A stretch of 36,072 bases of DNA from positions 1 through 36,072 of the forward strand of contig DJSP01000042.1 in NCBI GenBank assembly GCA_002438065.1, given 5' to 3'. Every line of letters begins with the position of its first letter. The stretch's first letter is position 1. Shown one piece after another: positions 23,249-30,851 of this stretch. This DNA is from Caryophanales bacterium UBA6331. Lineage in GTDB: Bacteria; Bacillota_I; Bacilli_A; RF39; UBA660. Position numbers and translations under genes: made by a program. The notes beneath the pieces are model-generated. The model was not told the DNA's origin, ran no database searches, and saw only the letters and a list, made by a program, of their open reading frames with translations.

Positions 23249-23815
23249 ATGAGTTATTTAAAAGATTTTTGTAAAATTATAACAAAAGGTACAACTCCAT
23301 CAACATATGGATATTCATTTAAAAATTCAAGCATAAAGTTTATCAGGTCAGAAAATATAACTGACAGCAGAATAATAAGTAAGGTAAGTTTGCACATTTC
23401 AAAAGAAGCAAATGAAAAATTAAAACGTTCTATACTTTTGAAAGATGATGTCCTTATGTCTATTGCAGGAGCATATTTAGGAAAACTTGCCTTAATTACT
23501 GAAATGGATTTACCAGCAAACACAAATCAGGCTGTTGCAATTATAAGAACCGATAAATCAAAATTGAATCCTCTTTACCTATATTATTATCTTTCATCTT
23601 ATAAAATGCAATGCTATATAAACAATGTTAATGCTCAATCAGCACAACCAAATATAAACTTGCAACAGATTGGAGATATTAATATTAATGTTCCAAGTTT
23701 AAATTATCAACAACACATAGTTGATATTATTGCATATCTAAAATTTCTTCTACTTTCTTTGCTAATTCTTGATTTTCTTTTAATAAATCTTTTAGTTCAT
23801 TTGATACAATTTTAA
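23249..23815 (+). pseudogene. Silent N-terminal half of HsdS (cassette N2)
   Basis: The frame begins with its own ATG, 33 bp from and divergent to the expressed hsdS start. It encodes a different TRD1 (MSYLKDFCKIITKGTTPSTY ... MSIAGAYLGKLALI ... QSAQPNINLQQIG) and ends in SLNYQQHIVDII at the 32-bp repeat. After 23730 the frame runs into the antisense of hsdM, and the last 28 residues (YLKFLLLSLL and on) are not HsdS. Inversion of about 22852-23699 would make this half the start of the expressed gene. A truncated half-HsdS could be made from it as it stands. Confidence 0.85.
23699..23730 (+). repeat. Inverted repeat arm N-right (32 bp)
   Basis: Partner of 22821-22852. The hsdM stop codon (23727-23729 on -) lies within it, so the crossover site abuts the methylase gene. 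Confidence 0.9.
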
Positions 23816-25205
23816 TCTGTTCTTCTACTTCCTCTTTTGACATTTCATTAGAATCGTCAATTCCTACATATCTTCCAGACACTAATGAATAATCATTTGC
23901 TCTAATTTCTTCTAAACTAGCAGAATAACAATAACCTTTTATATCTTCATAGTTTTCATTCTTCAACCAATTATGATACATATTGGCTGTTTCTTTAATT
24001 TCTTCTTTACTTAATTCTCTAATCTTTCTATCAATCAAAGTTCCTTTCTCTCTTAAATCAATAAAAAGAATTTTATCATCTTGTGTTTTTTGTTTTCTTA
24101 AAAACCACAATGATACTGGAATACCTGTTGTATAAAATAATTTATCTGGTAATGTAATTATACAATCAATGATGTCATCCTCTATCATTGCTTTTCTAAT
24201 ATTATATTCTTGTGTCTGACTTGTAGATAAACTACCATTTGCTAAAACGAAACCTGCAACACCTTTTGGTGATAATTTTGAAATCATATGTTGAATCCAA
24301 GCATAGTTTGCATTTCCTTTTGGAGGAACATCATATTTCCATCTAGGATCTTCTAGTAATGACTCTTGACCATAATCTTTAATATTAAATGGTGGATTGG
24401 CAAGTATATAGTCTGCCCTTAATGCTTTATGTTTATCGTCATGGAATGTATCTCCATTTGAATCACCCAAATCGGCTTCAATTCCTCTAATTGCTAAGTT
24501 CATTTTTGCTAAACGCCAAGTTGTAGCATTTAATTCTTGTCCATAAACAGAAATATTATTTATATTTCCTTGATGTTCATCAACAAAATTCGCTGATTGA
24601 ACAAACATACCTCCCGAACCACAGCAAGGGTCATATACCTTGCCATTAAAAGGTTCTATCATTTCAACAAGCAATTCAACAACACATCTCGGAGTATAGA
24701 ACTCTCCACCTTTTTGTCCTAAATTTCTTGCAAATTTACCCATAAAATATTCATACACCTTACCAAAGAAATCACCACCAGCATTTGTTGTGTCTAACTT
24801 ATTTGTAAATAAATCAATCAACTCACCTAGTCTTCTTTGGTCAACTTCTAGTTTTGAATAAGTTTTTGGTAAAATGTTCTTCAATTCAGGGTTTTGCTTT
24901 TCAATAGCAATAAAAGCCTCGTCTAATACTTTTCCTAATTCCTCAGATTTAGAATATTTAGAAATATAACTCCATCTTGCTTCTTCTGGTATCCAAAAAA
25001 CCATATTTTTTGAGTATTCATCTATATCATTTTCATAGCCTTTTCCCTCATCAACAAGTTCTTTATATCTAACATCAAATTTATCTGAAAGGTATTTTAA
25101 AAATATTAGTCCAAGTACAACGTGCATATAATCTGCTGCTGCAAGTCCTCCACGAAGTTTATTTGCAGAGTCCCATAGTACATTTTCTAGTTTTTCTGTA
25201 CTCAT
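23727..25205 (-). CDS. hsdM: Type I restriction methylase M subunit
   Basis: This complete 492-residue N6-adenine methyltransferase has the N-terminal helical domain (LWDSANKLRGGLAAADYMH, 10-28), FYTPR (169-173), SAM motif I DPCCGSGGMF (192-201) and catalytic NPPF (270-273). The C-terminal helix (about 440-492) is the usual HsdS contact. It uses AGGAGG upstream and follows the DUF5655 gene by 12 nt, so the two are co-transcribed. The transcript must cross the antisense of the silent N2 cassette (about 480 nt) to reach hsdS, or hsdS uses its own start in the divergent gap. Confidence 0.96.
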   Translation of the reverse strand: MSTEKLENVLWDSANKLRGGLAAADYMHVVLGLIFLKYLSDKFDVRYKELVDEGKGYENDIDEYSKNMVFWIPEEARWSYISKYSKSEELGKVLDEAFIAIEKQNPELKNILPKTYSKLEVDQRRLGELIDLFTNKLDTTNAGGDFFGKVYEYFMGKFARNLGQKGGEFYTPRCVVELLVEMIEPFNGKVYDPCCGSGGMFVQSANFVDEHQGNINNISVYGQELNATTWRLAKMNLAIRGIEADLGDSNGDTFHDDKHKALRADYILANPPFNIKDYGQESLLEDPRWKYDVPPKGNANYAWIQHMISKLSPKGVAGFVLANGSLSTSQTQEYNIRKAMIEDDIIDCIITLPDKLFYTTGIPVSLWFLRKQKTQDDKILFIDLREKGTLIDRKIRELSKEEIKETANMYHNWLKNENYEDIKGYCYSASLEEIRANDYSLVSGRYVGIDDSNEMSKEEVEEQIKIVSNELKDLLKENQELAKKVEEILDMQ

Positions 25206-25217
25206 ATTTTCCTCCTT

Positions 25218-26111
25218 TTACTTTTTATTTACCTTTAAAGATTGCTTAATCAATGGTATAAGATTATCAATATCTTCTTCAGAAGAAACTTCAACTCTAT
25301 AATCACCATTTCCCCAATGCCCCACTTTTGTAATATCTTGGGCTATATTTAATGGATCAACAAGTGTACCTTTTTTTAGATTAATATCTACTTTCAACTT
25401 GTTTTGATTAAATTCTATATCTACTATATTTCTTCTGCCTTTAAAAGCCACATAAACTTTTTTTACATCAATATCAATATCATCCAATTCTAATATTTTA
25501 CTTTTGAGTGATTCATATAATCTTTTTGTCTTTTCTGAAACCTTATTTAAATGGTCTTCTTCAGTATACACTTTTATTTCCTTATTTACTTCTTTTTGCT
25601 CATTTTCAACACCAAATTCTTCTATTTTTACATTGCTGGTTTTCCTTATAAAATCAATATCAACAATATCATTTTCATATCTAGTTACTTTAATTAAATC
25701 GACAGGTATATTTTTAAAATCTGTTGCATTTAATTGATATGGTGTAAAAATTGGTGATACAAATATAATTCTTGATTGACTCCAATCTATGTCATTAATT
25801 GTTAGTGATGATTTTATAATTGTATTATATTGCAAAACAAAATCTGCTTTTCTTTCTAACAATAACTTTAAATATGTATATCCTTGGTCAACTAAACTAT
25901 GATTTTTTACATTTTTATACTCTATAATTTTAAATGACTTAGACTCATTATCAAAGGCTAGTGAATCTATCCTAAAATTTCCAACCCCAAATTCAGTACA
26001 AATAAATTTAAATCCTAATATCTTTTCTAAATTATTTTCAAAATATTTTTGTAGTTCTTTTTCATTTTTAAAGTCATTCTGTTTTAATTCAATATTTCCT
26101 TTGAATATCAT
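25218..26111 (-). CDS. PD-(D/E)XK nuclease-like protein with DUF5655 domain
   Basis: This 297-residue protein has two parts. Residues 15-130 resemble an endonuclease-like PD-(D/E)XK core: FRIDSLAFDNESKSFKIIEYKN with D49, E64 and K66. Residues about 195-297 fit DUF5655 (LYESLKSKILELDDIDIDVK ... FKGRRNIVDIEFNQNKLKV ... GHWGNGDYRVEV). Such proteins are frequent companions of type I restriction loci, where their role is undefined; older annotations call them predicted transport proteins. It is first in the hsdM operon here. Nuclease activity is inferred from the motif. Confidence 0.7.
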   Translation of the reverse strand: MIFKGNIELKQNDFKNEKELQKYFENNLEKILGFKFICTEFGVGNFRIDSLAFDNESKSFKIIEYKNVKNHSLVDQGYTYLKLLLERKADFVLQYNTIIKSSLTINDIDWSQSRIIFVSPIFTPYQLNATDFKNIPVDLIKVTRYENDIVDIDFIRKTSNVKIEEFGVENEQKEVNKEIKVYTEEDHLNKVSEKTKRLYESLKSKILELDDIDIDVKKVYVAFKGRRNIVDIEFNQNKLKVDINLKKGTLVDPLNIAQDITKVGHWGNGDYRVEVSSEEDIDNLIPLIKQSLKVNKK

Positions 26112-26193
26112 TAAGTATCACCTCATAAATCTATATGTATTAATTATAACACATATTTCGTCAAATTAGGTAGGGTTTGGGATATTTCCCACA

Positions 26194-26250
26194 TACGAAT
26201 TTCGTACGGGAGTACAAATTCATTGCTTGCTAGACAATAAATTTACTCCC
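26194..26250. promoter_or_regulatory. Palindrome plus stem-loop at the island edge
   Basis: TACGAA-T-TTCGTA (26194-26206) is a perfect 13-bp palindrome. Directly after it GGGAGTA (26208-26214) pairs with TACTCCC (26244-26250). The pair lies in the 196-bp gap between the DUF5655 gene and the TnpV pair. It may be a recombination site or operator; no match is known to me. Confidence 0.35.
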
Positions 26251-26270
26251 ACACCAATTAATTACAATTT

Positions 26271-26304
26271 AAAAACTCTATCAGTTTCTTCTGACAGAGT
26301 TTTC
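26271..26304. terminator. Strong bidirectional terminator
   Basis: AAAACTCTATCAG (26272-26284) pairs with CTGACAGAGTTTT (26291-26303) with one G-U/A-C imperfection and T-runs on both sides. It lies 4 bp past the stop of the 99-residue gene. Confidence 0.8.
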
Positions 26305-26307
26305 TTT

Positions 26308-26607
26308 TTAATAATATTTCTTTAATATCATTGGACTATCTTTTACTATTATTAAATTATATTTTATTTTTAATATTTCTTTCACTTTAGGTATAAGTCT
26401 AATAATATCGCATTTACAGTTAAGTACATCTATTGTAGAGTTAATATGATTTATTAAATTACATTCTAATAAACAATGTCTACTATATGCATTTGCTAAA
26501 TAGAATGCAACTACATCCGGTATAACATAATTATTTAAATAATTATTAACATTGTTATAGAAAGGTAAATATATTTTTTCAAATTCTTTATCAGTTATAT
26601 CACGCAT
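26308..26607 (-). CDS. Hypothetical protein paired with TnpV-like gene
   Basis: I do not recognise this 99-residue protein. It is soluble, rich in Tyr, Asn and Ile, with four Cys in its middle third (HCLLECN and NCKCDI), too irregular for a zinc finger. It overlaps the upstream TnpV-like gene by 8 nt and is followed by a strong terminator, so the two form a small transcription unit. Presumably it belongs to the same mobile remnant. Confidence 0.5.
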   Translation of the reverse strand: MRDITDKEFEKIYLPFYNNVNNYLNNYVIPDVVAFYLANAYSRHCLLECNLINHINSTIDVLNCKCDIIRLIPKVKEILKIKYNLIIVKDSPMILKKYY

Positions 26608-26950
26608 AGATATATTCCTTTAAAATTATTTCATCTGCTATATTTTTAATATTATTCATTTTACCTAACCATAGCATTTGATTACTACTTTTTAATTCTT
26701 CAGTAATATTTTCTTTTTCAGTGAGTTCTTTAATTAACTTCTGCACCTTCTCCATAACAGTAGTATCGATATTATGGAGATATTCATTTAATTTATCATT
26801 AACAAGTAAATCAAAATATAATCCTAACTTTTCTTTCTTAATATAATTTAATCTTAATAATCCATATTTTCCTATACTAAATCTTTCTTTATCTTCTAAT
26901 ATTAAATCTGGTAATAAATAATCACCTTTCTTAGTATAACTAATATTCAT
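26600..26950 (-). CDS. TnpV-like transposon-encoded protein
   Basis: This 116-residue protein matches the TnpV family of transposon-borne small proteins. GDYLLPDLILED (8-19), IGKYGLLRLNYIKKEK (27-42), a V-x-x-L-x-E-Y-L-H-N-I-D segment, and the end SNQMLWLGKMNNIKNIADEIILKEYIY (89-115) follow the family order residue by residue. TnpV occurs in Tn4451-like and other integrative elements of Bacillota. Its function is unknown. It marks the right-hand part of the island or an older element remnant. No recombinase lies next to it. Confidence 0.75.
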   Translation of the reverse strand: MNISYTKKGDYLLPDLILEDKERFSIGKYGLLRLNYIKKEKLGLYFDLLVNDKLNEYLHNIDTTVMEKVQKLIKELTEKENITEELKSSNQMLWLGKMNNIKNIADEIILKEYIYA

Positions 26951-26992
26951 AACATTTCTCCATTTCTCTCTATATTTATTTGGCTTTAATTG

Positions 26993-27151
26993 TTATACAT
27001 TCGTTACACAATGACTATCGCCACCTATTGCAATAGTATAATCATAATTATCATTGTCTGAAGCAAATTCATTATCTTTAAGCTTTTCAGACAACTTCTC
27101 ATAAACATTAATAGACTTTTCATTATTATTATAAAATATTTTAGTCCTCAT
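26993..27151 (-). pseudogene. Truncated NAD kinase N-terminus
   Basis: A 52-residue frame starts MRTKIFYNNNEKSINVYEKL, continues LSEKLKDNEF and YDYTIAIGGDSHCVTNV, then stops. This is the start of NAD kinase, where the GGDGT motif begins the active site; here GGD is followed by SHCVTNV and a stop. The rest (about 200 residues) is absent. The ATG lies 1 nt past the pncC stop, the arrangement of an operon. I judge it a remnant of nadK cut off by insertion or deletion at the TnpV side; a functional copy should exist elsewhere. Confidence 0.6.
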
Positions 27152-27152
27152 C

Positions 27153-27620
27153 TTATTTATAAATCTCTAATAAACTTTTGCTTATACTTTCCATAATATA
27201 TTTTTTATTATTTAATCTTGTATCATTTATCGCAACTAACTCATACTCATAATATTTATCATTATTTTTATCATAAATTGCATAATAAATTTTATTATCA
27301 TCACCAAATAAATTATTTTCATCAACTCTATTAATCTTACCAGTAATTCCAACACCAATATCACTATTAGCAAAATCACTAATATTTTTAGCCATTTCTC
27401 TAGCCACATTCATACTATAGACTGAATATTTATCAATTACTTCCTTACTTACACCCATTTTGATCTTATACTCATTGGAATAAGTAACCGCACTGAATTT
27501 TAAAACATTACTTGATCCATCAATATCCGTAATAGAACTTGCCACAAATCCACCAGTACAAGATTCCATAGTTGCAATTGTCATTTTCTTTTCTATTAAT
27601 AAATTAACTACATCTTTCAT
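27153..27620 (-). CDS. pncC: CinA C-terminal family / nicotinamide-nucleotide amidase
   Basis: This 155-residue protein is the stand-alone CinA C-terminal domain, which deamidates NMN to NaMN in pyridine-nucleotide recycling. TMESCTGGFVASSITDIDGSS (17-37) has the catalytic Ser, and VTYSNEYKIKMGVS and the A-x-E-M-A helix match. The usual ITGIAGP loop reads ITGKINR and is followed by a longer insertion, so activity may be altered. It overlaps functionally with the NAD kinase remnant just downstream; both concern NAD. Confidence 0.8.
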   Translation of the reverse strand: MKDVVNLLIEKKMTIATMESCTGGFVASSITDIDGSSNVLKFSAVTYSNEYKIKMGVSKEVIDKYSVYSMNVAREMAKNISDFANSDIGVGITGKINRVDENNLFGDDNKIYYAIYDKNNDKYYEYELVAINDTRLNNKKYIMESISKSLLEIYK

Positions 27621-27644
27621 TTTACACCTTACTGAATAACAAAT

Positions 27645-28637
27645 TTACAAATCAATATCCATATATTCTTTATATTTAGGTATTAAACCAATATGTTCTT
27701 TAGATAAACTTGGCTTAGGTTGAAATACCCCAGGAAAAGAATTTCCCTCAATTATAACTGGTCCATCTTTCGTAATTGCAACATCCCAGCCAATATATTT
27801 AATACTTGGTACTAACTTAGCAGCTTCAATAACCATATCACAAGCATCCTTATATAATGGTACTTTAAAACCGATAATTTTCTTATAAGTAATTGGATGT
27901 TCTTCATAAACATTATCAGCTTGATCTATAGCAGGAACAACTACAATGCCCCTATCATTAACAAAAGTATACATAGAACCACTTGAAAAATTATCAGTAC
28001 ATCCACCATTACCTATCTTAAAAACACTATTTAAAACATAAGCATTATTTCCATCATAGAAAGTAAATAATCTTAAAGTATTAACCGATCCATCATATAA
28101 TTTATTTATTTCATCATGTTGCTTAATTACTTCTTCAACTAAATTTTGTCTTAAACCCATAATAGCCTTATAAAGTTCATCTATATTATCATCTAATTCA
28201 TATTTCATAACTCCTTTACCGCCTTCCCCATTAATTGGTTTAGCAATAAATTCTTTATGTTTTTCCATAAACTTTTTAAAATCATCAAAATTATCAACTT
28301 TCAAATAATCTCTCTTAATAAAATCTTTAAACTTTTTATTAAATAATACTTTATCATCTAACAAATAAAAATCATCTTTATTATTATATTTTCTAATAAT
28401 CATATTATTTTTAGTTCTAGTTAAATAGGTTTTTCGCTCATCCCTACTAAGCAAATAAAACTCAAATTCTTGATAATCATAATAACCAGCACCATATTTA
28501 AAACCACAATAAATTATATCAATTAATATAAATAAAGTTAATTTATGTTCTTTTTTAGCAATCTTCTTAGCAATTTTAATCATATTTTTATAATCTAATG
28601 TTTTTATACATTTAAGTATATATTTTAATCTATTCAT
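27645..28637 (-). CDS. Sugar-transfer-associated ATP-grasp protein
   Basis: This 330-residue ATP-grasp enzyme fits the family associated with sugar or capsule biosynthesis. An N-terminal helical region of about 60 residues precedes the ATP-grasp core: FIAKPINGEGGKGV (130-143, ATP-contact Lys133), then the N-T-L-R-L-F-T strand, and AITKDGPVIIEGNSFPG (about 285-302), which has the metal-binding Glu and Asn. It probably ligates an amino acid or other carboxylate to a cell-surface substrate. Substrate unknown. It follows the SpoIIP group in one direction. Confidence 0.75.
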   Translation of the reverse strand: MNRLKYILKCIKTLDYKNMIKIAKKIAKKEHKLTLFILIDIIYCGFKYGAGYYDYQEFEFYLLSRDERKTYLTRTKNNMIIRKYNNKDDFYLLDDKVLFNKKFKDFIKRDYLKVDNFDDFKKFMEKHKEFIAKPINGEGGKGVMKYELDDNIDELYKAIMGLRQNLVEEVIKQHDEINKLYDGSVNTLRLFTFYDGNNAYVLNSVFKIGNGGCTDNFSSGSMYTFVNDRGIVVVPAIDQADNVYEEHPITYKKIIGFKVPLYKDACDMVIEAAKLVPSIKYIGWDVAITKDGPVIIEGNSFPGVFQPKPSLSKEHIGLIPKYKEYMDIDL

Positions 28638-28670
28638 CTATCAATCACTATTTAATCTTATCATATTGCT

Positions 28671-29009
28671 TTAACTAAATAAAGTTTTAATTATTTTAAG
28701 AACAAAATCAATACTCTTATTAACTCCTTTATCTATCGCATTAGATATTCCAAGTCCTAAAGAAGAATATTTATTATTATATTCCTTAACACTTGTATCA
28801 ATATAATTATTTATATCTACTTCTTTACCTTCAGCAACATCCTTTTCAAATCTTTCAATTGCTTCTTTAGTTAAATTAGTTTTATTCTGCATTCTTGATT
28901 CATAATAACCAGTTTGATTAGCAAAATACAAGGTTATAAATAGTATAACCAATAAATAAAATATTCTTTTAGCGTTCTTATTAATCTTACTCTTAGGTTT
29001 ATCATCCAT
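28671..29009 (-). CDS. Hypothetical single-span membrane protein
   Basis: This unrecognised 112-residue protein has a basic cytoplasmic start (KPKSKINKNAKR), one transmembrane helix (about 16-31, IFYLLVILFITLYFA) and an extracellular amphipathic helical part. The ATG directly abuts the SpoIIP stop (TAA-ATG), so the two are translated from one message and are likely to work together. No enzymatic motif. The C-terminal amphipathic region (ISNAIDKGVNKSIDFVLKII) could bind membrane. Confidence 0.6.
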   Translation of the reverse strand: MDDKPKSKINKNAKRIFYLLVILFITLYFANQTGYYESRMQNKTNLTKEAIERFEKDVAEGKEVDINNYIDTSVKEYNNKYSSLGLGISNAIDKGVNKSIDFVLKIIKTLFS

Positions 29010-29933
29010 TTAATTTTCACTTCCTATCACATTACCAATAATCTCAGCTAAAGCAAGTACTGAATTATAAACTTCATTAAAATTATTATTATTTCCTCCA
29101 ACTTCTACTAAAAAGACATTTTCATTAAAATCTTGATTAAAAGTATTCTTTTTAGCATATAGAATATCTCGTGATAATCCTGGATATTTTTCTTTTGTAT
29201 AATCATTTAATTTAACCATTAACGCTTCATTATTTTCATATCCATCATAATTCATACCTAACACATACATGATTCTTGCATAACTTTTATTATTAATATT
29301 AGTGGTTAAAGAAACACTATCTCTATGCAAATCAAGATAATACTTTATACTAGGATATTTTTCCTTAGTTCTTTCTAACCACAACCTACTAGCGCTATAA
29401 GAATCTTTATAACTCCATCCATTTTCATTTAAAACTGTTTTAATATTTTCATCTTCAACTACCGAATAAACATTATATTTTTCAAGTTCTTGCTTTAATA
29501 TATTTGCTGCCATATATACAGTTGGCGTTATATTATAATTAGCTAAACTACTACTAATGTACTCTTCAGTTTGATGAGTATTATATATATAAAGTATTGG
29601 TTCATTCTTATTATCATTTACTTTATCATTATTTTCTTTATTATCTCCACTATCACTATAAACTTTTTTAATATCTTCTACCATTTCTACACCTGAAAAT
29701 GTACTTTTTAAAATAGTTTCTGGACCTGATAAATTAAAATTAATTATATCTAAAAAAGATAGATCATTACTATAATTTAAAGAATCACTTATTAAATTAT
29801 TAGCTATATCAATATTAGGACTTCCTTTAAATATTTTTATTGATAATATTGTAGAAACTAAAATTATCATTAATAAAACTATTAATTTAATCCTATTATA
29901 ATTAACTCTTTTCCTAGCTATAAATCTTTTCAT
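29010..29933 (-). CDS. spoIIP: Stage II sporulation protein P-like amidase
   Basis: This 307-residue membrane-anchored peptidoglycan hydrolase has an N-terminal transmembrane helix (about 15-34), a low-complexity Asn/Asp linker (95-112), and the SpoIIP amidase/endopeptidase domain. The zinc-ligand motifs are YIYNTHQTEEY (115-125, His120, Glu123/124) and YLDLHRDSV (199-207, His203). In Bacillus SpoIIP with SpoIID remodels septal wall in engulfment. Relatives in non-sporulating gut Bacillota have related wall roles. It has two short membrane companions around it. SpoIID and SpoIIM are not in the window. Confidence 0.85.
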   Translation of the reverse strand: MKRFIARKRVNYNRIKLIVLLMIILVSTILSIKIFKGSPNIDIANNLISDSLNYSNDLSFLDIINFNLSGPETILKSTFSGVEMVEDIKKVYSDSGDNKENNDKVNDNKNEPILYIYNTHQTEEYISSSLANYNITPTVYMAANILKQELEKYNVYSVVEDENIKTVLNENGWSYKDSYSASRLWLERTKEKYPSIKYYLDLHRDSVSLTTNINNKSYARIMYVLGMNYDGYENNEALMVKLNDYTKEKYPGLSRDILYAKKNTFNQDFNENVFLVEVGGNNNNFNEVYNSVLALAEIIGNVIGSEN

Positions 29934-30012
29934 ATATTATCAATCACCATCAATAATATATATTATATTTATTAAAATAAATGTAGAATAAAAGAAAAAA
30001 GAAAATAATTTC

Positions 30013-30354
30013 TCAATTTTCTTCTAAATCTATATTTATAACTAAATTATTATCTGTAATACAACTACCACCCTTATTTATAAATATATTATTAATTATA
30101 TTTTCTAAATCTTCTTCACTCTTATTTTGCATCTCAATTAAAAGACTATTATTAGGTTTAATTTTATATAAATTATCTTTTTCTTCATAAATAATTTCAT
30201 AACTATATAATTTATTATTTAAATTACAATTAAGAGTTACTAAAGTATTATTATTTTCTTCAACTATACTTATTCTATAGCCTAATGCTATTAACATAAC
30301 TATTAACGGTATACTTACAATAAATATTTTTACTTTTTTCACATCAATCACCAA
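30013..30354 (-). CDS. Hypothetical membrane-anchored small protein
   Basis: This 113-residue protein has a basic start and one hydrophobic helix (about 8-26, IFIVSIPLIVMLIALGYRI), followed by an external domain with two Cys (C43, C98) that may form a disulfide. The domain alternates short strands (TLVTLNCNLNNKLYSYEIIY) and an acidic helix (KSEEDLENIINNIF). It lies after a terminator and 80 nt before SpoIIP. No recognised family. Confidence 0.5.
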   Translation of the reverse strand: MVIDVKKVKIFIVSIPLIVMLIALGYRISIVEENNNTLVTLNCNLNNKLYSYEIIYEEKDNLYKIKPNNSLLIEMQNKSEEDLENIINNIFINKGGSCITDNNLVINIDLEEN

Positions 30355-30397
30355 TTTGTAAAATCTACTATAGCAACAATATTTTTTTATATCAAGA

Positions 30398-30425
30398 AAA
30401 AAATAGAGTTTTTTCTCTATTTTTA
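30398..30425 (-). terminator. Intrinsic terminator after the 137-residue gene
   Basis: AAAATAGAG/CTCTATTTT stem with a T6 loop at 30398-30425, directly after the stop at 30426, with A/T runs on both sides. It separates the secreted-protein operon from the SpoIIP group. Confidence 0.75.
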
Positions 30426-30839
30426 TTATTTATTTTTTAATTTAACTTCTAAGACAGCATCAACTTTATTTACAACATCAACTGATGTTGTATCAGCAAA
30501 TATTGTAAAGTTATCTGTCCTTGTTGAAACTTTAACACTTACCTTAGGAGGAGCCTCATAAATATCATAGAATTTTAAATTATAAGTTTTATTAATATTA
30601 ACTGTTTCTGCGAATCTTCTTGTAAAATCCTCAACAAATTTTTCTTTAACAATTCTTATTTCTCCATATTTACGATAATGGGCCCAATCTATTGCATCTG
30701 CCATAGCTGCTTCAGTTACTTCTTTAATTAGGATATAATCTTGTTCATTTGTAGTTGTATAATTATTAAATAACATCATTACTGTTATTACAAATATACC
30801 TAGTATTATAAGCCAATATCCCCATAAACTTTCTTTCAT
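30426..30839 (-). CDS. Hypothetical signal-anchored protein of the surface cluster
   Basis: This 137-residue protein has an N-terminal membrane helix (about 8-25, YWLIILGIFVITVMMLFNNY) and an extracellular domain with a pilin-like helix (EVTEAAMADAIDWAHYRKYG, 39-58) followed by beta strands (VSVKVSTRTDNFTIFADTT). Topology resembles TadE-like or minor-pilin proteins, but no prepilin cleavage site is visible. It follows the 1145-residue protein by 12 nt and is terminated right after its stop. Probably a partner of the large secreted protein. Confidence 0.55.
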   Translation of the reverse strand: MKESLWGYWLIILGIFVITVMMLFNNYTTTNEQDYILIKEVTEAAMADAIDWAHYRKYGEIRIVKEKFVEDFTRRFAETVNINKTYNLKFYDIYEAPPKVSVKVSTRTDNFTIFADTTSVDVVNKVDAVLEVKLKNK

Positions 30840-30851
30840 TTATATTACCTC

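Noticed and set aside
23736..23815. C-terminal tail of the silent N-half as genuine HsdS sequence
   Set aside because: After the repeat the frame is only the antisense of hsdM codons; no HsdS similarity remains.
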